Source: Microbacterium sp. T32 (GTDB taxonomy: Bacteria; Actinomycetota; Actinomycetes; Actinomycetales; Microbacteriaceae). From it: DNA of 64,000 nt. Positions 30,460-39,812 of the stretch are shown here, in pieces (within the stretch, counting starts at the first letter, position 1; each line of letters opens with the position of its first letter). The notes beneath the pieces were generated by a model that made no database searches, was not told the DNA's origin, and was given only the letters and a program-made list of their open reading frames with translations. The position numbers and the translations under genes are program-made. The stretch spans positions 1-64,000 of the forward strand of contig NZ_LQQP01000015.1 of assembly GCF_001619615.1 (NCBI RefSeq), written 5' to 3'.

Positions 30460-32559
30460 TTACTTCGCGGCGGCGATCGACTCGTGGGCGGCCGACACGA
30501 CCGCCTCGGCGGTGATGCCGAACTTCTGGAAGAGGGTCTTGTAGTCGGCGGAGGCGCCGAAGTGGTCGATGGCGACCGAGCGGCCGGCGTCGCCGACGAT
30601 TCCCGCCCACGTGAGCGCGGAACCCGCCTCGACGGAGACGCGCGCCTTCACCGAGGACGGCAGCACGGACTCTCGGTACGCCTCGTCCTGCTCGGCGAAC
30701 CACTCCAGCGACGGAGCCGACACCACGCGGGCGTTGATGCCGTCGGCGGCGAGGGTCTCGCGCGCCTGGACGGCCAGCTGTACCTCGGAGCCCGTGGCGA
30801 TGAGGATCACGTCGGGCTTCCCGTTCGGGGCCTCCGCGAGGACGTACGCGCCCTTGACCGCGTTCGCGGCCGAGGCGAAGACGTCTCCGGATGCCTCGCC
30901 CTCTCCGCGCGCGAACACGGGGATGTTCTGCCGTGTGAGCGCGAGACCGGCGGGACCGGCGGTGCGACGGAGGATCTCGAGCCACACGACCGAGGTCTCG
31001 TTGGCATCCGCCGGACGCACGAGGGCGAAGTTCGGGATGGCGCGGAGGCTGGCGAGCTGCTCGATCGGCTGGTGCGTCGGGCCGTCCTCACCGAGGGCGA
31101 CGGAGTCGTGCGTCCAGACGAAGACCGTCGGGATGTTCATCAGCGCGGCCAGACGCACCGGCGGGCGCATGTAGTCGCTGAAGATGAGGAACGTGCCGCC
31201 GAACGGACGCGTCGGTCCGTGCAACACGATGCCGTTGAGGATCGCGCCCATGGCGTGCTCGCGGATGCCGAAGTGCAGCACGCGGCCGTACGGGTCGCCG
31301 GACCACTCGTGCGTCGACCACGAGGTGGGGATGAAGGACTTGGCATCCTTGATCGTGGTCAGGTTGGACTCGGCGAGGTCGGCCGAACCGCCCCACAGCT
31401 CGGGGAGCTCGGCGGCCAGCGCGTTGATGACGGTGCCCGAAGCCGCACGCGTCGAGACGTCCTTGCCGGCCTCGAACGCGGGAAGCGCGTCGGCGATGTG
31501 CTCGGGGAGCTCGCGCGCCTGCAGGCGGTCCCACAGCTGCTTGCGCTCGGGGTGGGCGGCGGCCCACGCGTCGAACTTCTCCTGCCAGGCGGCCTTCGCG
31601 GCGGCGCCGCGCTCGACGAGCTGGCGCGTGTGGGCGAGGACGTCGTCGGCGACGACGAAGTGCTGCTCGGGGTCGAAGCCGAGCACCTCCTTCGTGGCCT
31701 TGAGTTCGTCGGCGCCGAGCGCCGAACCGTGGATCTTGCCGGAGTTCTGCTTGCCGGGGGAGGGCCAGCCGATGATCGTCTTGAGGATGATGAGCGACGG
31801 CTTGCTCGTCTCGCCCTTCGCGGCCTCGATCGCCGCGTTCAGCTCGGCGACGTCCTCGACGTACTGACCCGTCTTCTTCCAGTCGACGGTCTGCACGTGC
31901 CAGCCGTAGGACTCGTAGCGCTTCTGCACGTCCTCGGTGAAGGCGACGTTCGTGTCGTCCTCGATCGAGATCTGGTTGGAGTCGTAGATCGCGATGAGGT
32001 TGCCGAGCTCCTGGTGTCCGGCGAGCGAGGAGGCCTCGCTGGTCACGCCCTCCTGGAGGTCGCCGTCACCGGCGATCACGTAGACGTAGTGGTCGAAGGG
32101 GCTCTCGCCTGCGGGCGACTCGGGGTCGAACAGGCCGCGCTCGTAGCGGGCGGCGTAGGCGAAGCCGACCGACGAGGCCAGGCCCTGGCCGAGCGGGCCG
32201 GTCGTGATCTCGACGCCGTCGGTGTGGCCGTACTCGGGGTGACCCGGGGTCAGCGAGCCCCACGTGCGCAGCGCCTCGAGGTCCTTCAGCTCGAGGCCGA
32301 AACCGCCGAGGTAGAGCTGTACGTACTGCGTGAGCGAGGAGTGGCCCACGGAGAGGATGAAGCGGTCGCGTCCGGGCCAGTGCGTGTCGGCCGGGTCGTG
32401 GCGCAGGACGCGCTGGTAGAGCAGGTAGGCCGCGGGTGCGAGGGACATCGCGGTACCGGGGTGCCCGTTCCCCACCTTCTCGACGGCATCCGCCGCCAGA
32501 ACGCGTGCGGTGTCCACCGCGCGCCGATCGATCTCGTCCCATTCGAAGTCCGACAACAC
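30460..32559 (-). CDS. tkt: transketolase
   Basis: Thiamine diphosphate-dependent transfer of two-carbon ketol units. The 699-residue protein has [19 protein letters not shown], the cofactor-binding [39 protein letters not shown] and the C-terminal domain beginning near [11 protein letters not shown]. First gene of the pentose phosphate operon. GTG 32559 is preceded by GAAAGG; TTG two codons inside is an alternative. The 227-bp gap to the divergent ctaB gene must hold both promoters. Confidence 0.97.
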   Translation of the reverse strand: MLSDFEWDEIDRRAVDTARVLAADAVEKVGNGHPGTAMSLAPAAYLLYQRVLRHDPADTHWPGRDRFILSVGHSSLTQYVQLYLGGFGLELKDLEALRTWGSLTPGHPEYGHTDGVEITTGPLGQGLASSVGFAYAARYERGLFDPESPAGESPFDHYVYVIAGDGDLQEGVTSEASSLAGHQELGNLIAIYDSNQISIEDDTNVAFTEDVQKRYESYGWHVQTVDWKKTGQYVEDVAELNAAIEAAKGETSKPSLIILKTIIGWPSPGKQNSGKIHGSALGADELKATKEVLGFDPEQHFVVADDVLAHTRQLVERGAAAKAAWQEKFDAWAAAHPERKQLWDRLQARELPEHIADALPAFEAGKDVSTRAASGTVINALAAELPELWGGSADLAESNLTTIKDAKSFIPTSWSTHEWSGDPYGRVLHFGIREHAMGAILNGIVLHGPTRPFGGTFLIFSDYMRPPVRLAALMNIPTVFVWTHDSVALGEDGPTHQPIEQLASLRAIPNFALVRPADANETSVVWLEILRRTAGPAGLALTRQNIPVFARGEGEASGDVFASAANAVKGAYVLAEAPNGKPDVILIATGSEVQLAVQARETLAADGINARVVSAPSLEWFAEQDEAYRESVLPSSVKARVSVEAGSALTWAGIVGDAGRSVAIDHFGASADYKTLFQKFGITAEAVVSAAHESIAAAK

Positions 32560-32786
32560 GGTGCCTTTCTCGTCACTTTGCGCCCGGGGTCACGATCCGA
32601 CGCCGCACTCGACGCCGTAGGGGCGGGAGTGGGGTGGGGTGGTCGGCGCGGGGCGCGCGTTCATCGCCAGCATAGCGAGAACGTACGAAGCCCCGGGACT
32701 GTTCCCGAGGGGGTCGACAGGCGGCCGGGGGTGTGTACGGGATGCCATAGAATCGTGGGGATACGCTCGCTCTACCCCGGGGGACG

Positions 32787-33713
32787 ATGGACATCTCGAC
32801 GACGTCGCACGTCACTGCGACGACCGATCGCCGCTCCGTCGGACGCACCGTTCGCGCTTATGTCGCTCTGACCAAGCCGCGCGTGCTGGAACTGCTGCTG
32901 GTCACGACCGTTCCGGTCATGATCCTGGCGGCACGCGGACTGCCCGACATCTGGCTCATCTTCGCCACCGTCATCGGCGGTTCGCTGAGCGCCGGTTCCG
33001 CCGCCGCGTTCAACATGTACCTCGACCGCGACATCGACGCCCACATGCAGCGCACCGAGAACCGCCCGCTGGTGACCGGCGAGGTGTCGCCGCGCGGAGC
33101 CCTGACGTTCGCGTGGACGCTCGCCGTCGTCTCGACCGTGTGGCTGTGGGCGTTCACCAACGCGCTGGCGGCCGGACTGTCGGCCGCGGCCATCTTCTTC
33201 TACGTCGTGATCTACACGATGATCCTCAAGCGCCGCACCGAGCAGAACATCGTCTGGGGCGGGATCGCCGGCTGCTTCCCGGTGCTCATCGGCTGGTCGG
33301 CCGTGACCGGCTCGCTCTCCTGGGCGCCGTTCATCCTGTTCGCGCTGGTGTTCCTCTGGACGCCCCCGCACTACTGGCCGCTGTCGATGAAGTACGCCGA
33401 CCAATACGAAGAGGTCGACGTCCCGATGCTCGGGGCCACCCGCAGCGGCTCGCAGGTCGGGCTCCAGGTGATCCTGTACGCGTGGGCCACGGTGGCGTGC
33501 TCGCTGCTGCTCATCCCGGTGGCATCCATGGGCCTCGTCTACAGCGTCTCGGCGCTCGTGTTCGGCGGCTGGTTCGTCTACGAGTCGCACCGCCTGTACT
33601 CGCGGGCCGTGCAGGGCGTGCAGCCGCGGCCGATGCGCGTGTTCCACGCGTCGATCACGTACCTCACGCTGCTGTTCGTCGCGATCGCGATCGACCCGCT
33701 GCTGCCGTTCTGA
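32787..33713 (+). CDS. ctaB: protoheme IX farnesyltransferase (heme o synthase)
   Basis: Adds a farnesyl group to heme b to make heme o for cytochrome oxidase. The 308-residue UbiA-family membrane protein has about nine helices, the Asp-rich active site [21 protein letters not shown], and the second motif [17 protein letters not shown]. It faces tkt across a 227-bp gap. Heme a synthase (ctaA) lies 0.7 kb downstream on the other strand, forming a cytochrome aa3 maturation region with the SURF1 gene farther away. Confidence 0.95.
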   Translation: MDISTTSHVTATTDRRSVGRTVRAYVALTKPRVLELLLVTTVPVMILAARGLPDIWLIFATVIGGSLSAGSAAAFNMYLDRDIDAHMQRTENRPLVTGEVSPRGALTFAWTLAVVSTVWLWAFTNALAAGLSAAAIFFYVVIYTMILKRRTEQNIVWGGIAGCFPVLIGWSAVTGSLSWAPFILFALVFLWTPPHYWPLSMKYADQYEEVDVPMLGATRSGSQVGLQVILYAWATVACSLLLIPVASMGLVYSVSALVFGGWFVYESHRLYSRAVQGVQPRPMRVFHASITYLTLLFVAIAIDPLLPF

Positions 33714-33730
33714 GTTTCCGGAATCCACGA

Positions 33731-33767
33731 GAAACGCCCGCCCCCCCCCGAGGGGAGCGGGCGTTTC
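33731..33767. terminator. terminator after ctaB
   Basis: An 11-bp stem (33731-33741 with 33757-33767). The loop side contains a run of nine Cs at 33741-33749 and GAGGGG, which can extend the stem. It lies between convergent genes. Confidence 0.7.
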
Positions 33768-33784
33768 GCGTTCGTGCGGGCTGA

Positions 33785-34276
33785 TCAGGCGCGCGGGGTG
33801 TCGTCGCCCGTGTCGAGCTTCGGCGCGTCGTGACTCGCGGCGGCGGCCGCGGCGGGAGCCGGAGCGTCGGACGGGGTCTCGACGTCCGCGTCCTCGAGGA
33901 CGAGGGGTGCGGCCGGCGCGGTCGTAGCCGCAGCCGCCACGGTGGGGGCGGCGGCGAAGGGTGCGCTCTCTTCGTCGCTGGTCCAATCGATCGTCTCGAC
34001 CGAAACGTCCGGGCGCGGACGCGTGGAGATCACGGCGGCCACCGCGAGGGTCGTCAGGATGCCGAGCGCACCGGCGCCGAGGAGCACGGCGCCGACGATC
34101 GCCCACGACTGGGCGACGTAGACGGTGACGACCGTCGCGTTGGGGTCGTCGAGCACGGCCTGCATCGCGTCGATCTGCTGGAAGACGATGACGAGTCCGC
34201 CGATCACGGAGGCCAGGGAGAGCACCAGGAGCACCCAGAACGGGATGCTGGTCACCAGGCGGGGGCGGGTCTGCAT
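33785..34276 (-). CDS. hypothetical membrane protein, two helices and acidic Ala-rich tail
   Basis: A 163-residue protein with no recognised family. Two hydrophobic helices (IPFWVLLVLSLASVIGGLVIVF and SWAIVGAVLLGAGALGILTT) are separated by a short loop, followed by a low-complexity tail rich in Ala, Pro, Asp and Glu that probably lies in the cytoplasm. ATG 34276 has AAGGAG 7 nt upstream; the longer frame to 34321 lacks an SD. It lies between ctaB and ctaA but has no evident link to heme synthesis. Confidence 0.65.
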   Translation of the reverse strand: MQTRPRLVTSIPFWVLLVLSLASVIGGLVIVFQQIDAMQAVLDDPNATVVTVYVAQSWAIVGAVLLGAGALGILTTLAVAAVISTRPRPDVSVETIDWTSDEESAPFAAAPTVAAAATTAPAAPLVLEDADVETPSDAPAPAAAAAASHDAPKLDTGDDTPRA

Positions 34277-34388
34277 GAAGAAACTCCTTCGATTCCCGGG
34301 CACGGTCGGCACGGGTCGCAACAGAGTCTCGCACTCACCGGTGCGGGGACTCTGGGCGCTCGATGAAATCCCTATGAACGCGCTAAGG

Positions 34389-35357
34389 TCAGCGCTGCGC
34401 GGCTCCGACGGCGTCGCGCCGGTCCACGGAATCCGTGGCGACGGGAGCCTTCAGCCGCAGGACCACGACCGTCATGGTCGCCGCGGCGAGGGCCGCGAGC
34501 ACCATGTGCACGCCGACCGCGAGTTCGGGCAGACCGTTGCGCGCCTGGTAGAGGCCGACGGCGATCTGCACCAGCTCGACCCCCAGGAGCGCCGTGGCCC
34601 AGCGGCGCACCGGAAGCCGCAGACGCCAGGCGAGCGCGACGATGACGAGGGTCAGCGCAAAAAGGGCGTAGCCGGGCCACGCGTGGACGTGCTCGAGCAC
34701 CTCGGCGTCGAAGCCGTTGCGCTGCACGGCCGCCGCGTCTCCGGAGTGCGGGCCCGCGCCCGTCGTCAGGACGCCGAACACGACCGTGAGGGCCAGGACA
34801 CCGGTCGTGGCGTGCACGAGACCGGCGAACCACGCGGGGACGACGCGCTCGCGCGCGCCGGCGGGGAGGTACATGAGGACGAGGAACGCCGCGCACACGG
34901 TGACCAGGACCACCGAGGCGATGTAGTGGAACCCGACGATGAAGGGGTTCAGGCCCGTCAGCACCGTGATGCCGCCGACAACCGCCTGCGCGACGATCCC
35001 GCCGAGCACGATCAGGGCCAGCACGAACATGCCGCGGCGGTCTTTCCGCATCCGCCACATCAGCACGACGACCGCGAGCGCGAGGAGGCCGACGAGCCCC
35101 GTGAGCGTCCGGTTGCCGAACTCGATGATGCCGTGGATCCCCATCTCGGGGGTGTTGACCAGGGAGTCCGGCGTGCAGCGCGGCCAGGTCGGGCAGCCGA
35201 GTCCCGAACCGGTGAGCCGGACAGCTCCGCCGGTCCCGATGATGAGCACCTCGGCCACGAACGACAGCCATGCGAACACGCGCACGCGCCGGTCGGGGTG
35301 CGTCGGCAGCCAGCCGACGAGGCGTCCGAGGACGCGGGGGGACGAAGCGGTGGACAT
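34389..35357 (-). CDS. ctaA: heme a synthase (COX15/CtaA family)
   Basis: Oxidises heme o to heme a. The 322-residue membrane protein has about eight helices. Conserved His positions lie in GIHGIIEFGNRTLTG, FIVGFHYIA, EHVHAWPGY and AVGVHMVLA; GTGPHSGD-like TTGAGPHSGDAAAV is also present. The pair CPTWPRC near residue 55 matches the Cys pair of actinobacterial and Bacillus CtaA. It is divergent from sufB across a 254-bp gap. Confidence 0.92.
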   Translation of the reverse strand: MSTASSPRVLGRLVGWLPTHPDRRVRVFAWLSFVAEVLIIGTGGAVRLTGSGLGCPTWPRCTPDSLVNTPEMGIHGIIEFGNRTLTGLVGLLALAVVVLMWRMRKDRRGMFVLALIVLGGIVAQAVVGGITVLTGLNPFIVGFHYIASVVLVTVCAAFLVLMYLPAGARERVVPAWFAGLVHATTGVLALTVVFGVLTTGAGPHSGDAAAVQRNGFDAEVLEHVHAWPGYALFALTLVIVALAWRLRLPVRRWATALLGVELVQIAVGLYQARNGLPELAVGVHMVLAALAAATMTVVVLRLKAPVATDSVDRRDAVGAAQR

Positions 35358-35433
35358 GCGCGCAGCCTCCTGGCGGCGGGGCGCTCGGGTCGCGGCGGCG
35401 GGTCTGCGCCGTGCCGGGAGCGGGTCTTGCCTG

Positions 35434-35439
35434 TAGAAT
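35434..35439 (+). promoter_or_regulatory. possible -10 box (TAGAAT) of the SUF operon
   Basis: TAGAAT lies in the ctaA-sufB gap and would give a leader of about 165 nt. A nearer alternative is the CAGTCTAGG region at 35484-35492. No SufR-type operator was recognised. Confidence 0.3.
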
Positions 35440-35611
35440 CAAAGGGTCTTCGGGTGCAGCGCTCACGCGTCCCGCACCCCTGACAGTCTAGGCGCGCAGC
35501 CAGCGCCTTCGAGCGGGCCCACCAGCGACGTTCCTGTGACTCCGACCGGAGTCGCTGCCGGAATGTCGGGGCGGATGACACCGTTGTGGCCCGAGAAGGA
35601 GAGTGACCACC

Positions 35612-37030
35612 ATGTCCGACGTGCTCATCGACCGTCCCGAACTCGAGGGACTGGGGGTGTACGAATTCGGCTGGCACGACACGGATGCCGCCGGGGCCGT
35701 CGCCCAGCGAGGCATCAATGAAGAGGTCGTGCGCGGCATCTCCGCGCTGAAGTCCGAGCCCGAATGGATGCTCAAGACCCGTCTCAAGGGCTATCAGCTC
35801 TTCGGTCGCAAGCCCATGCCCACGTGGGGTGCGGACTTGTCGGAGATCGACTTCGACAACATCAAGTACTTCGTGCGCTCGACCGAGAAGCAGGCGCAGT
35901 CGTGGGAGGAGCTCCCGGAGGAGATCCGCAACACGTACGAGAAGCTCGGCATCCCCGAGGCCGAGCGTCAGCGCCTGGTCGCCGGTGTCGCCGCCCAGTA
36001 CGAGTCCGAGGTCGTCTACCACCAGATCCGCGAGGACCTGGAGGAGCAGGGCGTCATCTTCATGGACACCGACACGGCGCTCAAGGAGCACCCGGAGTTC
36101 TTCGAGGAGTACTTCGGCACCGTCATCCCCGCCGGTGACAACAAGTTCGCGGCGCTGAACACCGCCGTGTGGTCGGGCGGGTCGTTCGTGTACGTCCCGA
36201 AGGGCGTGCACGTCGAGATCCCGCTGCAGGCGTACTTCCGCATCAACACCGAGAACATGGGCCAGTTCGAGCGGACCCTGATCATCGCGGACGAGGACAG
36301 CTACGTCCACTACATCGAGGGCTGCACCGCCCCGATCTACAAGAGCGACTCGCTGCACTCGGCCGTCGTCGAGATCATCGTGAAGAAGAACGCCCGCGTG
36401 CGGTACACGACGATCCAGAACTGGTCGAACAACGTCTACAACCTCGTCACCAAGCGCGCCGTCGCCCACGAGGGCGCGACGATGGAGTGGGTCGACGGCA
36501 ACATCGGCTCCAAGGTGACGATGAAGTACCCGTCCATCTACCTCATGGGCGAGCACGCCAAGGGCGAGACCCTCTCGGTCGCTTTCGCGGGCCCCGGTCA
36601 GCACCAGGACGCCGGCGCCAAGATGATCCACATGGCGCCGTACACGCAGTCGTCGATCGTGTCGAAGTCGATCGCCCGCGGCGGCGGTCGCGCCGGTTAC
36701 CGCGGCGAAGTGCGTGTGGATGCCAACGCGCACCACTCCGCGAACACGGTGCGCTGCGACGCGTTGCTGGTCGACACGATCTCGCGCTCGGACACCTACC
36801 CCGCGATCGACATCCGCGTCGACGACGTGCAGCTCGGTCACGAGGCCACCGTCTCGAAGGTCAGCGAGGAGCAGCTGTTCTACCTGCAGTCCCGCGGCCT
36901 GCCCGAGGACGAGGCCATGGCCATGATCGTGCGCGGCTTCATCGAACCGATCGCCCGCGAGCTGCCGATGGAGTACGCCCTCGAACTGAACAAGCTCATC
37001 GAGATGGGCATGGAAGGCAGTGTCGGATGA
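35612..37030 (+). CDS. sufB: Fe-S cluster assembly protein SufB
   Basis: Scaffold subunit of the SufBC2D complex that builds iron-sulfur clusters. The 472-residue protein has GVYEFGWHD at the start, [23 protein letters not shown] in the centre, and the C-terminal core [23 protein letters not shown] with the functional Cys, followed by [15 protein letters not shown] 35612 lies 10 nt after AAGGAG; GTG 35603 is too close to it. First gene of sufB-sufD-Rieske-sufC-DUF59. The usual first gene, a SufR-type repressor, is not present. Confidence 0.97.
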   Translation: MSDVLIDRPELEGLGVYEFGWHDTDAAGAVAQRGINEEVVRGISALKSEPEWMLKTRLKGYQLFGRKPMPTWGADLSEIDFDNIKYFVRSTEKQAQSWEELPEEIRNTYEKLGIPEAERQRLVAGVAAQYESEVVYHQIREDLEEQGVIFMDTDTALKEHPEFFEEYFGTVIPAGDNKFAALNTAVWSGGSFVYVPKGVHVEIPLQAYFRINTENMGQFERTLIIADEDSYVHYIEGCTAPIYKSDSLHSAVVEIIVKKNARVRYTTIQNWSNNVYNLVTKRAVAHEGATMEWVDGNIGSKVTMKYPSIYLMGEHAKGETLSVAFAGPGQHQDAGAKMIHMAPYTQSSIVSKSIARGGGRAGYRGEVRVDANAHHSANTVRCDALLVDTISRSDTYPAIDIRVDDVQLGHEATVSKVSEEQLFYLQSRGLPEDEAMAMIVRGFIEPIARELPMEYALELNKLIEMGMEGSVG

Positions 37031-37064
37031 TCATCGCTCTCGCGACGAACGGAGAGTCGGCTAA

Positions 37065-38258
37065 ATGACGACTGCGACCCAGACCCCCGCCGGTGCGGCG
37101 GAGGGTCATATCGACCCTGCCGCTCTGGTGGCATCCGTCGTTCCCGTCCAGACCCGGTCGGAGCGTCCGACGTCGTTCGACCCGAGCGACTTCGGCACCC
37201 CGACCGGCCGCGAGGTCAACTGGAAGCTGAGCCCGGTCGACCGGCTCGCGCCGCTGTTCGTCGACGAGGCGGGCCCCGAGGGCATCATGCGCGTCGAGGT
37301 CACAGCGCCCGACGCCGTGGAGCAGCTGCGCCTCGCCGTCGGCGACGCGCCGCGCGGTGAGCACTTCCGGCCCGAGGATCTGCCCGCGGCCCTGGCGTGG
37401 ACGCACGAGCCCGAGGCTCCGCTGCTGCGCATCCCGGCGAACGTCGAGCTCGACGAGCCGATCGTCGTGCGGCTGACCGGCACGGGCGGCCTCGCGCACG
37501 CCCACGTCGTGATCGAGGCGCAGCCGAACTCCCGCGGCACCGTGGTGCTGCGGCACGAGGGGAGCGTGCAGCACGCGCAGAACGTCGAGATCCTCGTCCG
37601 CGACGGCGCCGAGCTGACCGTGGTGTCGGTGCAGCGCTGGGACGACGACGCCGTGCACGCCTCCTCGCACCAGGCGCGCGTGGACCGCGACGCCAAGCTC
37701 ACGCACGTCGTGGTGAGCTTCGGCGGCGGCGTCGTCCGCGTGAACCCTTCCGTCGAGCTCGCGGGTGCCGGCGCCGAGGGGCGCCTGTACGGCCTGTCCT
37801 TCGCCGATGCCGGCCAGCACCTCGAGTCGCAGGTGTACCTGCACCACAAGGGTCCGCACACCGTCGGCGACGTTCTCTACAAGGGTGCTCTGCAGGGCAT
37901 GAGCGCGCGCAGCGTCTGGATCGGCGACGTCCTCATCGGACCGGATGCCACTGGCACCGACTCGTACGAGGCGAACCGGAACCTGGTCCTCACCGACGGC
38001 GCGCGCGCGGACTCGATCCCGAACCTCGAGATCGAGACCGGCGACATCCAGGGCGCAGGTCACGCCAGCGCCACGGGGCGTTTCGACGACGAGCAGCTGT
38101 TCTACCTGCAGGCCCGCGGCATCGCCGAGGACGAGGCGCGGCGCCTTGTCGTGCTCGGGTTCCTCAGCGAGATCGTCCAGCGCATCGGCATCCCGGAGCT
38201 CGAGACCGAGCTGACCGAGGCGATCGAGCGCGAGCTGGCCGAAGGAGCCGCGGCGTGA
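37065..38258 (+). CDS. sufD: Fe-S cluster assembly protein SufD
   Basis: Paralogue of SufB and third component of SufBC2D. The 397-residue protein contains LRHEGSVQHAQNVEILV, HVVVSFGGGVVRVNP, HKGPHTVGDVLYKGAL and the C-terminal ATGRFDDEQLFYLQARGI that mirrors SufB. It lies 34 bp after sufB and overlaps the Rieske gene as GTGA. Confidence 0.95.
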   Translation: MTTATQTPAGAAEGHIDPAALVASVVPVQTRSERPTSFDPSDFGTPTGREVNWKLSPVDRLAPLFVDEAGPEGIMRVEVTAPDAVEQLRLAVGDAPRGEHFRPEDLPAALAWTHEPEAPLLRIPANVELDEPIVVRLTGTGGLAHAHVVIEAQPNSRGTVVLRHEGSVQHAQNVEILVRDGAELTVVSVQRWDDDAVHASSHQARVDRDAKLTHVVVSFGGGVVRVNPSVELAGAGAEGRLYGLSFADAGQHLESQVYLHHKGPHTVGDVLYKGALQGMSARSVWIGDVLIGPDATGTDSYEANRNLVLTDGARADSIPNLEIETGDIQGAGHASATGRFDDEQLFYLQARGIAEDEARRLVVLGFLSEIVQRIGIPELETELTEAIERELAEGAAA

Positions 38259-38581
38259 GCGCGTCCCGCGTGTGCGGGCTCAGCGAGCTCGTGCAGGACG
38301 AGGCTCGCCGCGTCGAGGTCGACGGCGTCGCGATCGCCGTCGTGCTCGACGGCAACGGCGACGTCCACGCGATCGGCGACGTCTGCACACACGGCGACAT
38401 CTCGCTCTCCGACGGTTTCGTCGAGGGCGAGACGCTGGAGTGCTGGGCGCACGGATCGGCGTTCTCGCTGAAGACCGGCCGTCCCCTGAACCTGCCGGCG
38501 TACGAGCCGGTCCCCGTGTACGAGGTCGTGATCGACGGAGACGACGTGCTCATCGATCCCGCCGTCACGAAATCTCTCTGA
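38255..38581 (+). CDS. Rieske-type ferredoxin in the SUF operon
   Basis: A 108-residue Rieske [2Fe-2S] protein. The ligands are CTH in GDVCTHGDISLSDG and CWAH in LECWAHGSAFSLKTG. Such ferredoxin-like Rieske proteins sit between sufD and sufC in many actinobacteria and may supply electrons for cluster assembly; this role is inferred. GTG 38255 overlaps the sufD stop, so the two are coupled. Confidence 0.9.
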   Translation: MSASRVCGLSELVQDEARRVEVDGVAIAVVLDGNGDVHAIGDVCTHGDISLSDGFVEGETLECWAHGSAFSLKTGRPLNLPAYEPVPVYEVVIDGDDVLIDPAVTKSL

Positions 38582-38601
38582 ACTACCGAGTAAGGAACCC
38601 C

Positions 38602-39372
38602 ATGTCTGTCCTCGAGATCCGCGACCTCCACGTGACGGTCGAGACGGATGCCGGCACGACCCCGATCCTCAACGGTGTGACGCTGACGCTGCGCACCGGC
38701 GAGACCCACGCCATCATGGGCCCCAACGGCTCCGGCAAGTCGACCCTGGCGTACACGATCGCCGGTCACCCCAAGTACACCGTGACGAGCGGCTCCATCA
38801 CCCTCGACGGTGAGGACGTCCTCGAGATGAGCGTCGACGAGCGTGCGCGCGCCGGCCTCTTCCTCGCGATGCAGTACCCGGTCGAGATCCCGGGCGTCAC
38901 CGTGACGAACTTCCTCCGCACCGCCAAGACGGCGATCGACGGTGAGGCGCCGGCGATCCGTACCTGGACCAAGGACGTCAAGGGCGCCATGGAGAACCTG
39001 CGGATGGATGCCAAGTTCGCCCAGCGCAACGTCAACGAGGGTTTCTCGGGCGGCGAGAAGAAGCGTCACGAGATCCTCCAGCTCGAACTGCTCAAGCCGA
39101 AGATCGCCGTGCTCGACGAGACCGACTCCGGCCTCGACGTCGACGCGCTGAAGATCGTCTCGGAGGGCGTGAACCGCGCGAAGGAGAACACCGACCTGGG
39201 CGTGCTCCTCATCACCCACTACACCCGCATCCTGCGCTACATCCGCCCCGACTTCGTGCACGTCGTCGTGAAGGGCCGGATCGTGGAAGAGGGCGGCCCC
39301 GAACTCGCCGACCGACTCGAGGAAGAGGGTTACGACCGTTTCCTCGAGGCCGGTGCCCCGGTCGACGCGTAA
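38602..39372 (+). CDS. sufC: Fe-S cluster assembly ATPase SufC
   Basis: ABC-type ATPase of the SufBC2D complex. The 256-residue protein has Walker A GPNGSGKS near residue 40, the SufC-specific Q-loop region LFLAMQYPVEIPGV, signature FSGGEKKRHEILQ, Walker B KIAVLDETDSGLDVDAL, and the switch His in LLITHYTRIL. ATG 38602 has TAAGGAA upstream. The cysteine desulfurase and SufU genes often found next are missing here. Confidence 0.97.
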   Translation: MSVLEIRDLHVTVETDAGTTPILNGVTLTLRTGETHAIMGPNGSGKSTLAYTIAGHPKYTVTSGSITLDGEDVLEMSVDERARAGLFLAMQYPVEIPGVTVTNFLRTAKTAIDGEAPAIRTWTKDVKGAMENLRMDAKFAQRNVNEGFSGGEKKRHEILQLELLKPKIAVLDETDSGLDVDALKIVSEGVNRAKENTDLGVLLITHYTRILRYIRPDFVHVVVKGRIVEEGGPELADRLEEEGYDRFLEAGAPVDA

Positions 39373-39381
39373 GATCGTTAC

Positions 39382-39711
39382 ATGACCGCAACACTCGCTC
39401 CCGAGAAGTACGACGAGGTCACCGAGGCGCTCAAAGACGTCATGGACCCCGAACTGGGGATCAACGTCGTCGACCTGGGCCTGATCTACGACCTCGCGTG
39501 GGACGACGAGAACGACGCGCTCGTCATCCACATGACCCTCACGTCGGCCGGCTGCCCGCTGACCGACGTGCTCGAGGAGCAGACAGCTCAGGCCCTCGAC
39601 AACGTCGTGGACCGCTTCCGCATCAACTGGGTGTGGATGCCGCCGTGGGATCCCGAACGGATCACCGACGACGGCCGCGACATGATGCGCGCCCTCGGCT
39701 TCGCGATCTGA
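39382..39711 (+). CDS. DUF59/MIP18-family assembly factor (SufT-like)
   Basis: A 109-residue protein of the DUF59 family, linked to iron-sulfur protein maturation. The motif DPELGINVVDLGLIYDLAW near the N-terminus and the conserved Cys in TLTSAGCPLTD are diagnostic; the C-terminus WVWMPPWDPERIT is also typical. It follows sufC by 9 bp and ends the operon at a strong terminator. Confidence 0.92.
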   Translation: MTATLAPEKYDEVTEALKDVMDPELGINVVDLGLIYDLAWDDENDALVIHMTLTSAGCPLTDVLEEQTAQALDNVVDRFRINWVWMPPWDPERITDDGRDMMRALGFAI

Positions 39712-39718
39712 ACTTCTG

Positions 39719-39752
39719 CGAACGCCCACCCCTTCGTCGGGGTGGGCGTTCG
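39719..39752 (+). terminator. terminator after the SUF operon
   Basis: A perfect 14-bp stem (39719-39732 with 39739-39752) and a 6-nt loop, followed by TGTTTCC. Confidence 0.88.
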
Positions 39753-39799
39753 TGTTTCCGTCTCTGACGCGCGGGTTCGTCGGCATCCGAGCCTCTCAT

Positions 39800-39805
39800 T
39801 AGGCT
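39800..39805 (+). promoter_or_regulatory. -10 box (TAGGCT), decides the start of the aminotransferase gene
   Basis: TAGGCT ends 7 nt before GTG 39813 and only 1 nt before GTG 39807. Leaderless geometry favours 39813. Confidence 0.55.
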
Positions 39806-39812
39806 CGTGAAG

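Noticed and set aside
32560..32786. A possible small gene or riboswitch in the 227-bp gap between tkt and ctaB.
   Set aside because: No open frame with a start signal and no recognisable aptamer; it probably holds only the two divergent promoters.
33741..33749. Run of nine Cs after ctaB as a phase-variable tract.
   Set aside because: It lies in the loop of a terminator between convergent genes and changes no reading frame.
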